Assembly (NCBI GenBank): GCA_038237225.1
Contig: JBBRYX010000001.1
Span: forward strand, 558,001-622,000
Source of the DNA: DASVUC01 sp038237225
Lineage (GTDB): Bacteria > Planctomycetota > Phycisphaerae > Tepidisphaerales > Tepidisphaeraceae
Direction: 5' to 3'
DNA: 64,000 nt
Shown here: piece after piece, positions 34,073 through 42,700 of the stretch
How positions within the stretch are numbered: position 1 is the stretch's first letter
Layout of the letters: every line of letters starts with the position of its first letter
Program-made: the position numbers and the translations under genes
Notes under the pieces: model-generated
Database searches by the model: none
The model's input: only the letters and a program-made list of their open reading frames with translations
Told to the model about the DNA's origin: nothing

Positions 34073-34854
34073 TGCACGAATTTCCCCCCATCGATCGAGT
34101 CCCCTTTTCACGACAATGCTCCGTCGTCGCCGCGCTGTTCCTCTACGCCGTTCTTCTCACCGGCTGCAAATCCGAAAACCTCCCAACCTATCCACGCCTC
34201 TCCGTCGAAGAAACACGCAAGCACCTTTCCAATGAGGCGCATCGCCTGCACACGATCTCTTCCGAAGGAACGATCACCCTCATCAAGCCAGACAATCAGT
34301 CCATCCGCTTCGACGGCGCGCTCGTCATGCAACCCCCCGATCGCGCTAGGCTCCGCGCCTGGAAATTCGGTCAGGCGATCTTCGACCTGACGCTCACCGA
34401 CGGCGCCTTATGGCTCGTCGCGCCAACGGACTCCTCCCATCGAGACGACATCCGCCGAGCCGGCGCTGGCGCCGGCGAGCTCGCACGCACGTTCTCATCC
34501 CTCCTCGGCGGATATTTCGACGCCAATGATCTGATCGCCACCGAGCAGCGCTCCACGATTCGTTTTTCCCAACGTCGCCCCGACAACACCACCCTCACCT
34601 GTGACGTCGATCGTCACACGCTGACGCCGCGCCGCTACACGCTCCTCGACCCCAACCAGCAACCCCGCTTCACCCTGACCCTCGACCGCTACACCATCAT
34701 CAACGCCATCGCCTGGCCGCAGCGCGTCACCGCCATCAGCGACGCCGGCCGAATCCAGGTGGACCTTCGAAACGTCGAGATCAACGCCGACCTCGCCCCC
34801 GCCGCTTTCAAGCCTCCCAAACGTGCCGAAAAATTTGCCGCCCCCGAAAAGTGA
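34072..34854 (+). CDS. LolB-like lipoprotein of the lipid cluster
   Basis: A 260-residue lipoprotein: signal peptide with lipobox LLTGC (C32). The mature part contains ISSEGTITLIKPDNQSIRFD, RARLRAWKFGQAIFDLTL, DGALWLVAPTDS and a C-terminal half with PRFTLTLDRYTI and ITAISDAGRIQVDL-like strands, i.e. alternating strands of a LolA/LolB-like open barrel. I infer that it accepts the product from the LolA-like carrier at the outer membrane. The ATG shares one base with the previous stop. Nothing in the sequence identifies the ligand. Confidence 0.6.
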   Translation: MHEFPPIDRVPFSRQCSVVAALFLYAVLLTGCKSENLPTYPRLSVEETRKHLSNEAHRLHTISSEGTITLIKPDNQSIRFDGALVMQPPDRARLRAWKFGQAIFDLTLTDGALWLVAPTDSSHRDDIRRAGAGAGELARTFSSLLGGYFDANDLIATEQRSTIRFSQRRPDNTTLTCDVDRHTLTPRRYTLLDPNQQPRFTLTLDRYTIINAIAWPQRVTAISDAGRIQVDLRNVEINADLAPAAFKPPKRAEKFAAPEK

Positions 34855-34863
34855 TCCATCCCC

Positions 34864-37425
34864 ATGCTTCGCTCCATCGGCACCTTCCCCGCAAACCGCC
34901 CGCTCATCGCCCTCGCGATCGCGCTCTTCGCCGCACTCGCCAGCGCCTTCGCCGTCTCCCATCTGCACGCCGACACCTCGCTCGCGCCCCTCTTTTCCCG
35001 GGATGATCCCGCCGGCCGCGCGATGCTCCGCGTGCTCGACCAGTTCTCCGCCGCCGAAGAACTGATCGTCGTTGCGACCCTGCCGGCCGATCGACAATCC
35101 CCCGACCCCGATGCCCTGACCTCCTTCGCACGCACTCTGGCCTCCGCTGTCCAGTCCTCGCCCCGGGCCGCATCCCTCGTCGATTCCGTCGCCTATCGCG
35201 CCGACGAACAAACCCAGGCCTTCTTCAAGGAAGTCCTCGTCCCCAACGGCCTGTTCTACCTCGACGATCACTCCTTCGCTCTTGCCAAAGCCCGCCTGAC
35301 CCGCGAACAGATGCTCGAACAGTTTCGCCAGAACGAGACGCTGATCTCCGCCCCCGGCCCCGCCGCGCAAGCGCTCGCGAAAGTATTTTTGCAGGATCCC
35401 CTCCGCCTCCACGAGTTCATCCTCAATCGTATTGCATCCTCGCGCCCTTTCGACACCTTCAAAGGCAGCGATGCTTTCATCTCCCCCGACGGCCGTTCGA
35501 TCCTCGTCCGCATCAGCGCCAAGCGCCCGCCCAGTGACATCGACTTCGCCCGGCAGCTCACCCGCGAAATCTCCACCTTGTCCGAAACAGCCAACGCCGA
35601 TCACCTCACCCTCCAATACACCGGCTCCTACGCCATTGCCACCGCCGCGGAAGCCGGCATCCGACGCGACATGATCGCCACCGTCACCGGCTCCGTCGTC
35701 CTCCTTCAACTCCTCTTCCTCCTCGCATACCGCCGTCCCTTCCGCCTCTTCCTCCTCGCACTCGGACCCGTCGCACTCGGTGTGCTCTACGGTTTCGGCA
35801 TCTACGCCGGCGTCCTCCCAACGCTCACGCCCATGACCGCCGTCATCGGCGGCATCCTCGCCGGCATGGGCATCGACTACTCCATCCAGTACATCGCCCA
35901 CTACGACAACTTCCGCGCCGCTGCCCACTCGCCCACCGAAGCAGCAACTGCCACAGCCCTCCAGGTCGGCCCCGCCATCTTCGCCGCCTGTTTCACCAGC
36001 ATCATCGGTTTCATCGCCATCGGCTCGTCCAAAGTTCCCGCCCTGCGCGACTTCGCCGTCCTCGGCGCCCTCGGACTCGCGGGCGCTTTCGTCGGCGCCC
36101 TTTGGGTGCTTCCCGCCCTCCTCGTCTTAACCGATAAGCGCTCCGCCCAAGGTTCTTCCGCGCGAACGATGTCGTCCACCCGATTCTCGTTCGACACGTT
36201 TCTTTTTTTTCTGAGTGGCCGCCGCCGAACCTCCATGATCCTTTCATCGTTCCTCCTCGTCGCCTCGCTCATCGTGTTGACGAAAAGGGGAGATCTCTTC
36301 CCCCTCGAGTCCGACCTCACCGTCATGCACCCCCGCCCCAACGCCCCGCTCGATGCCCAGCGCGAAATCGCCAACAAATTCGGCGGCTCCCCCGGCTCGC
36401 TCATCGTCTATCTCAAATCCAATTCCCCCGCCGGCCTGCTCAATCTCTCGCATCGCGTTCAAGACCGCCTGATGACCGAAAGCGCTCGCTCCGCAGGTGT
36501 TACCGCCACGTTCGGCCTACCCACCCTCCTCCCCGATCCCTCGCGCACCGCCGCCCGCCTCGCCGCGCTCAGCCAGAGCGATGCGCAGCGAGTCATCGCC
36601 GACTTCAACGCCGTCGTCGCTGACAGCCTCTTCAATCCCGAAGCCTTCAAACCATACACCGACTTCCTGAACCACCTCTTAACCCGCACCACCCCACCCG
36701 ATATCGCTTCACTCGCAAAATACCCCGGCCTCGCCAACACAATCCTCCCAAAATCATCTTCCCCCTCCTCACTCCCCACCGAATCCATCCTGCTCGTATC
36801 CGTGCGCGGCAACATGGACGACCGCTCCAGCCGCGAGCGCGTCGTCTCAGCCGCCCAAGCTGACCTCAATGATCTCCCCGGCGCCACGCTCACCGGTATG
36901 TCCGTGCTCGCGCGCAACACCGAGCAGACCATCCGCCAGGATCTGCCCCGCCTGATCCTGATCGCGGTGATCCTCGTCGCCGCATATCTCGCCCTCCACT
37001 TCCGCAATCTCTCCGCCGCATTCCTCGCCCTCATCCCCACGATCTTCGGCCTCGCAACGCTCCTCGCCTTCATGCGTATCTCCGGCCAGAAGCTCAACAT
37101 GATCAACCTCGCCGCCCTCCCCCTCCTCATCGGTATCGACGTCGACTACGGCATCTTCCTCGTCCACCTCGCCAGATCCCGCCACGCCAAAACCACTGCC
37201 GGCTCCGCGGCGCTCGGGCCCACAACCACCGCCGTCATCCTCTGCGCCCTCTCCATGATCGTCGGCTTCGCCTCCCTGATCACAACCTCAGTCCCCGCCA
37301 TCCGATCCCTCGGAATCGCCATGGCCGTTGGTGTCGCTTTATGTTTGGTGGGAACCCTCTTTCTCTTGCTCCCCCTGCTTCTTCCGCGACAAGCCGCCGA
37401 TGCAGGATCAAAATCCAACCCTTAG
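34864..37425 (+). CDS. MMPL/RND-family exporter
   Basis: An 853-residue membrane protein with two repeats of one helix, a large periplasmic domain and five helices. The first half has ANRPLIALAIALFAALASAF, then GGILAGMGIDYSIQYIAHY; the second half has LLIGIDVDYGIFLVHLARS and ends with AMAVGVALCLVGTLFLLLPL. The paired GxGxDY(S/G)I motifs in TM4 and TM10 are those of MMPL/HpnN-type lipid exporters. MMPL-like proteins are standard in aryl-polyene clusters. It probably extrudes the lipid product across the inner membrane. It ends in TAG overlapping the opposite stop of the NPCBM gene (TTAG, 37422-37425). Confidence 0.88.
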   Translation: MLRSIGTFPANRPLIALAIALFAALASAFAVSHLHADTSLAPLFSRDDPAGRAMLRVLDQFSAAEELIVVATLPADRQSPDPDALTSFARTLASAVQSSPRAASLVDSVAYRADEQTQAFFKEVLVPNGLFYLDDHSFALAKARLTREQMLEQFRQNETLISAPGPAAQALAKVFLQDPLRLHEFILNRIASSRPFDTFKGSDAFISPDGRSILVRISAKRPPSDIDFARQLTREISTLSETANADHLTLQYTGSYAIATAAEAGIRRDMIATVTGSVVLLQLLFLLAYRRPFRLFLLALGPVALGVLYGFGIYAGVLPTLTPMTAVIGGILAGMGIDYSIQYIAHYDNFRAAAHSPTEAATATALQVGPAIFAACFTSIIGFIAIGSSKVPALRDFAVLGALGLAGAFVGALWVLPALLVLTDKRSAQGSSARTMSSTRFSFDTFLFFLSGRRRTSMILSSFLLVASLIVLTKRGDLFPLESDLTVMHPRPNAPLDAQREIANKFGGSPGSLIVYLKSNSPAGLLNLSHRVQDRLMTESARSAGVTATFGLPTLLPDPSRTAARLAALSQSDAQRVIADFNAVVADSLFNPEAFKPYTDFLNHLLTRTTPPDIASLAKYPGLANTILPKSSSPSSLPTESILLVSVRGNMDDRSSRERVVSAAQADLNDLPGATLTGMSVLARNTEQTIRQDLPRLILIAVILVAAYLALHFRNLSAAFLALIPTIFGLATLLAFMRISGQKLNMINLAALPLLIGIDVDYGIFLVHLARSRHAKTTAGSAALGPTTTAVILCALSMIVGFASLITTSVPAIRSLGIAMAVGVALCLVGTLFLLLPLLLPRQAADAGSKSNP

Positions 37426-38624
37426 GGTTGCGTCGTCGACTTCGCCCCCGCCTGCGCCTGAACCGTCTTCGTCAGCGCCGCCTCAATCCAATTAAACCGG
37501 TCCTGCACGCTGAAATTCTCCCCATAATCCACCTCAAGCGCAACCGACTTCGCCCCATTCGTCGGCAACGCGATCACCGGAGACAACACCCCAGCCGTAA
37601 AGTTCGCCTGCTCGTGCACGACCCGATCATCCATCTTGATCCGCACCGTCACGTTCGCATAAGCCCCCTGCCCCGCCATCGCATACTGCGTGCGAAACCC
37701 CGTATACGATCCATCCAGCTTCCAGATCATCCGCGAATAAGGGAACACCCCAATTCCGCGATCAAACGTCTTATCCCCAAATCGAATCACCTCTCCCGTA
37801 ACCGTCCGATCCATCTGCGCCGGTCGCGCCGTCCCCAAATAAGGCGTATGCACATTCTCCACCGGATCAAGCCCGCTCAGCCAGGCCACCGGCCCATTCA
37901 ACTGCTCCACCAAAACGACGCTCGCAACATCAACCTGCCGGCTCGTCTGATCCGGCAGCGCAATCGTCATCTGATTGGCCGCCAGTTGCAGCCCCGTCGC
38001 CACGATCGTCGATCCTTCCGCAAGCTTCACCCGAAACCCCCGCCCCGCAAGCTTCGTCGTCGCAGCCGTCGAAGCAAAACTAACCGTCTCCACCGAATCC
38101 AAAGGCACCCTCACTGCGCTTCCATTCGACTGCACGACCACGTTCTGTCCCGTCACATCCGAAATAATCCCCTTCACCTGATCCCCATTCGCCAAACTCA
38201 CAACATCCTCGGTCACCGGCACCTTAGCGCTGAGGTTCCCGCGCGATCCCCGCGTAATCCCCCGCACCTGACGCAGCGCCACCGTCACTTCCCCCAGCGA
38301 CGGCAGCGTCCAATATAATTTCTCCTGCTCCACCTTCACCGGCGCCCCATGCAGGTGATCCCCCGTCGCCGTGTGCAAAATAAACTTCCCCCCGCTCACC
38401 TTCGGCGCCGACTCCCGCGAAAACTGAAGCACCTGATCCCACCCAACCTGATCCCCCGGCTCAACACTCACCCCCGCATCGTCAATCCCCTTCACCTGCA
38501 CCAGACGCGACTGAAAATCCGCAGTCGTCAGATTCCACCGACCCTGCCCCCGCGCAGGCGCAGCCAGCGTGCAAACAACCCCAACCAAAACACCAACCCG
38601 AAATTGAAAATTGATAATTGACAA
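37422..38624 (-). CDS. Secreted NPCBM-domain protein
   Basis: A 400-residue protein. The signal peptide is RVGVLVGVVCTLAAPARG. The middle has repeated small beta units (GDQVKGIISDVTGQNVVV; LPDQTSRQVDVASVVLVE). Residues ~240-390 form an NPCBM (NEW2) carbohydrate-binding-like domain: FDRGIGVFPYSRMIWKLDGS, FRTQYAMAG, ANVTVRIKMDDRVVHE and VALEVDYGENFSVQDRFNW. It may bind polysaccharide at the cell surface. The only start in reach is TTG at 38624, which lies inside a heptamer array (ATTGAAA type). It is the last gene of the minus-strand run. Confidence 0.75.
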   Translation of the reverse strand: MSIINFQFRVGVLVGVVCTLAAPARGQGRWNLTTADFQSRLVQVKGIDDAGVSVEPGDQVGWDQVLQFSRESAPKVSGGKFILHTATGDHLHGAPVKVEQEKLYWTLPSLGEVTVALRQVRGITRGSRGNLSAKVPVTEDVVSLANGDQVKGIISDVTGQNVVVQSNGSAVRVPLDSVETVSFASTAATTKLAGRGFRVKLAEGSTIVATGLQLAANQMTIALPDQTSRQVDVASVVLVEQLNGPVAWLSGLDPVENVHTPYLGTARPAQMDRTVTGEVIRFGDKTFDRGIGVFPYSRMIWKLDGSYTGFRTQYAMAGQGAYANVTVRIKMDDRVVHEQANFTAGVLSPVIALPTNGAKSVALEVDYGENFSVQDRFNWIEAALTKTVQAQAGAKSTTQP

Positions 38625-38644
38625 TTGAAAATTGAAAATTGGAA
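38603..38644. repeat. Heptamer array, ATTGAAA type, 6 units, over a start codon
   Basis: ATTGAAA, ATTGATA, ATTGACA, ATTGAAA, ATTGAAA, ATTGGAA in tandem. It spans the TTG start of the NPCBM gene and its upstream region, so no Shine-Dalgarno is visible there. Confidence 0.8.
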
Positions 38645-38650
38645 GCGAAA

Positions 38651-39772
38651 CTAGCTCCCAGGCCCCTTCCCCGTATATACCGGCAGATACCGGTTCGGCA
38701 TCTGCAGAATAATCAGCGCCATCGCCGTCGCATAATCATCATTAAAATCCCCACTCCATTTCCCCACGCTCTTGTCCTGCTTCGAAATAAGCTGTTCCCG
38801 AATCGCCGGATACCACGCCGCCCAGTAATCTCCCCCTGCCAGAAACATCGCCTGCACCGCGTAATAATGCCCATAGAAGTAATGCCCCTCCGCATCCGAA
38901 CCCGCGCCTGCCGCCACGCGCTGCGGCTGAAACTGCTTCAGATAAGCCAGCCCCCGCTTGATGTCATCCCCATCCGAAACCCCCGCATAATAGAGCGCCG
39001 CCACACCCGCCGCCGATCGCGCAAACCCGCTCCCGCTGCCCTGGTGCGCAACGTAACTAAACCCCCCATCCGACTCATTCCGGCAACTGCGCACATACTT
39101 GATCGACTTCTCGATCACCTCCTTCTCAACTTTAATCCCCGCATCCCGCGCCGCCCGCAGCGCCATCACCTGGCAAATCGTCACCGAAATATCCGCATCA
39201 AACGGAACCGGCTGATACCGCCACCCGCCCTCGCCGTTCTGCGTCCGCTCAATCAGCCGAACCGCGCGCTGCAACTTCTCCTTCACCTGCTCGTCCTGCG
39301 TCATGCCGAAAACTTCCCCCAAAAACAAGGTCGCAAACCCATGCCCGTACATCGGCCCATGCGATTGATCCGATGCGATCAATCCCGACTCCTGACTATT
39401 CGCCAAAGTAAAGTTCAAACACTTCGTGACCTTCTCCCCATACTGCCCGCGTCCCGGCAAATTCCCCGCCTGCATAAACGCCAGCCCCGCCAGCGCCGTG
39501 ATCGCTGCATGACTCGTCGGCCCATTCATCGCCCCATACCCGCCATCCCGATTCTGATGGGATCCCAACCACTCCAGCCCGCGCCGCACCGCCTCCTGCT
39601 GCCCCGCCGTAATCTCATCCCCCCGAACCTGGCTCGCCACCGCCGCGTCCGCGGGCTTCGACGTCTGAGCAGACGCACAATAGGAACAGACCAAACCACA
39701 GATACACACAGATGCACACAGATGCTTTACCCAAATCTCTCTCTTCTTCGATCTGTGTTCATCCGTGTTCAT
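38651..39772 (-). CDS. Prenyltransferase/squalene-oxidase-repeat protein, secreted
   Basis: A 373-residue protein. Mature residues ~50-360 consist of alpha-alpha repeats: VRRGLEWLGSHQNRDGGYGA, KCLNFTLANSQESGL, RAVRLIERTQNGEGGWRY, KSIKYVRSCRNESDGGFSY and LAYLKQFQPQR. These are the QNxDGG-type QW repeats of squalene-hopene cyclase and prenyltransferase beta subunits. The DXDD catalytic motif of cyclases is absent, so a non-enzymatic secreted toroid is more likely. The N-terminus (VKHLCASVCICGLVCSYCASA, a signal-like stretch) and the start codon are encoded by an inverted repeat at 39694-39780. It lies 16 bases after the giant protein's stop. Confidence 0.78.
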   Translation of the reverse strand: MNTDEHRSKKREIWVKHLCASVCICGLVCSYCASAQTSKPADAAVASQVRGDEITAGQQEAVRRGLEWLGSHQNRDGGYGAMNGPTSHAAITALAGLAFMQAGNLPGRGQYGEKVTKCLNFTLANSQESGLIASDQSHGPMYGHGFATLFLGEVFGMTQDEQVKEKLQRAVRLIERTQNGEGGWRYQPVPFDADISVTICQVMALRAARDAGIKVEKEVIEKSIKYVRSCRNESDGGFSYVAHQGSGSGFARSAAGVAALYYAGVSDGDDIKRGLAYLKQFQPQRVAAGAGSDAEGHYFYGHYYAVQAMFLAGGDYWAAWYPAIREQLISKQDKSVGKWSGDFNDDYATAMALIILQMPNRYLPVYTGKGPGS

Positions 39773-39780
39773 CCGTGGTT
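39694..39780. repeat. Inverted repeat of decamer units over the start of the prenyltransferase-repeat gene
   Basis: The left arm 39694-39723 (AACCACAGATACACACAGAT and on) and the right arm 39751-39780 (ATCTGTGTTCATCCGTGTTC and on) are near-inverse over 30 bases. Each arm is itself about three 10-base units. The start codon and the signal-peptide codons lie inside. Confidence 0.75.
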
Positions 39781-39788
39781 CCTCAAAC

Positions 39789-42700
39789 CTACTGCCTCTG
39801 CTCCGTCCCCTGCTGGCTCAATCCCTTATAATAGTCCTCAACAAACTTCCGGTACTTCTCAATAATCTGCTCGCTCGATCCCTCGATCACCGCATCGCGC
39901 AGCCGCGGGCTGATCTTCCCCCACTCCGCGCTCGTCTCCTTGATCTGCTGCGAAAGATCCGTCTGCGTTGCCGTCGGTTGCGGCGCGCTGGAATTCGCCG
40001 CCGGAGAGCTGCCGCGATTCGGCTTCGACTGCCCCTCCTTCGGCTTCCCGTTCTGCACGATCACCCCCGTCGCACGCGGCGGCGCCTGCTTCTGCGCCAT
40101 CCCCGGCTTCGACTGCCCCGTCCCATTGCATTCCTGCTTCCGCGATTCCTCAATCAGCTTCTCCAGATCAACCACGATCCGGTCCTGAATCACCTGCGTG
40201 ATCTTCCCCGCATCCTTGTTCAGCCCCAGCCGCTGACGCGACCGCGCCATCCGATCGCCAATCAGATTGGTATTCTTCTCAATCCGCTCCGCATCCGTCT
40301 TCTGCCCCAGAAGATCCTGATCCAGTTCCTGGTTCTCAACATCCTCCTTCTTCGCTTCTTCCGGCAATTGATCCTTATTGTCCGGCTCCTTCCCAAGCTT
40401 CATCTGCCCGCCCGACGACTTCTGCAGAATCTGATCAAGCAGTTCCCGAAGCTCCCCCTGCCGACCGCCCAGCGCCACAACTTTCGGCTCTTCCTTCTTC
40501 GCCTGCGCACTTAGAACCTTCGTCGACTTATTCACCGCCTGCTGCAATTCCTTCAACAACCGAAGCTCCGCCTCGGCCGGCAGCTTCGGGCTGCACTGCC
40601 CCCCCCCGCCACCGCTGCGCTCCGCAAACTTCTTATCCAGCGGCACCACCTTCAAGCTCTTGATCATCGCATCCAACTGCTCAACCACCCGCACCTGTTC
40701 CGCCTGCGTCACCACTCCCGTATCCGGCTTCCCAAGATCGTCCTTCACCAGGTCCATCGATGTAACGATGTCCTTGTTCGCCCAGATGTACACAACGCTC
40801 CCCAGCGCCGCCAGATCTTCCTCAAGCCCCTTCGTCCGATCCGTCAGCTTCCCTTGCTCGCCCGGCAAGTGCCCCAGTCGAACCGAATCCTCCCGCTTCA
40901 ATTTCCCATCCGCCAGCTTCGGCGTCTTCTCCAGCCGCAACGTCTCCCCGTTCAGCTTCTCCTGATCTTCCTTAATCTTCATATACGCGACCCGAATCGC
41001 CTCGCGCTGCTGCTGATCCTTCTTCTGATCAACAGCGTTCTTCTGCTCATCCACGATCCGCTTCGCCTCCTCGAGCGCCGCCAGCGCCTCAACCTGAGGC
41101 GGCTGATACGCCCCCGGCAGATCCTTCCCACGCAAGCTCACAATCGCGCGCTCCATCTTCGTCGCCGCACGAGTCAGATTGCTCGCAGGCTCCGCGCCAT
41201 TTGGCATCTCCTCCGCCGTCCGCGCAATATCCCGCGTGTTCCGCTCCGTCTGCTCCTGCCCCGTCGTCAACTGACCCAGGTCCGGCGCCGGCGGCAAATG
41301 GGCCTTGTCCCGCTCCGCCTTCGCAACCAGCTCCTCAATCAACTTCGCATCCATCTTGGCAACGACTGCCGCGCCCTGCACACCAAGATTGTCCAGGTTA
41401 TGCCCCGCCTGCCGCCGAATCAGGTTCGCCACCTGCTGCTGCAACTCCGCCAGCTTCTTCGACAACTCCTCCAGCTTGCGACGCTCCGCCTCGCGAAGAT
41501 CGTTCAGCATCATCGTCAGCCCGATCTCCGCCTGCTTCTGCGCCGCCTGCGCCGACTGCTGCTGATTCTGCTTCGCCGACTGCGATGCCTTGCTCTGGTT
41601 CGGCGAAATCTGCTGCTGCTGACCCGTCACAGCCGCCTGCTTCATCGCCTGCGCGCTCGCCGGATCGCTCTTGGCCATCTGCTCCGCCAGCTTCTGCATC
41701 TCATTCAGCGCCTTCTCCGTCTTCTTCGCAAGGTTCTCCTGATCCGTCGCCGCCTTCTGCAACTTCGCCTGATCTTCCGGACTCATCTCCTCCGGCCGCT
41801 TCCCAAGATTCGCATTCCCCACCGCCGCCGTCTCCTTCGTCACCTTCTGCTGCTCCGCCAGGAGGTTCTTGATCCGCTCGATCGTCTGCGACAGCGAACC
41901 CACGCTCCCCAGCTTGTCCAGCGCCATCTGCAACTGCTCCGCCGCACGCTGCTGGTTCTCGACCGCCCCGCTCATCTTCTCATTGCGCCCATCAACCTGC
42001 TGCTTGCGCTCCGCCTCCGGCGCTTTCGGATCCGTCTTCTGCTGCGCCGCGGACGTAATCTGATTCGCCGCCGCCTTCATCGGATTCTCCGCCGCCCCAT
42101 TCAGCAGATCCTTCACGTCGCTCGCAAGCTGACTCAGATCCCTCGCCGGCGACTTGTTCTCTTCCATCCGCTGCTGCAGCGCCCCAAGCTTCCCCGCCAC
42201 CTGCTTCGACTGCGCCGCCGCCGTCCCCTGCTGGCTCGTCAGACGTTCCGCAACCGCGCGATCCGCCTGATCGAACTCCGCCTTGCCGGAAGTATCTTTC
42301 GAAAGCTCCCCGGTCTCCTGCTTCGTCCGCCCCTGACGATTCAGAATATCCGCCACCTGCCCCGCCGCTACCCGCAGCTCATTCGTCACAATGTCCGCAA
42401 ACTGTTCCTGGCTCACGATCGTGATCCGCAGCTTCCCGCTCGCCACCGCCGGATGCACCGCGCCATTCAAGTTATAGTTGTCCGCAACCAGCAGCGAGTA
42501 CTCCAGAATTTCCCCCGCCTTCAAACCCGAAGCATCCAGCTTCCCCAGATCCCAGCTGTAATTCGCCCGGAATCGCAGCCGCTCGCTCGACCCGTCGATC
42601 TTGCTCCAAGCCACGCCCGCCACCGGCGCCGCATTCCGCACCAATTCCACTTCCCAATGCTTCCGATCATTCAGCCGATCCACCACCAGCTTCAGCGAAT

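Noticed and set aside
37341..38318. Arg/His-rich plus-strand frame opposite the NPCBM gene
   Set aside because: Mirror frame; the minus-strand product has a signal peptide and an NPCBM domain.
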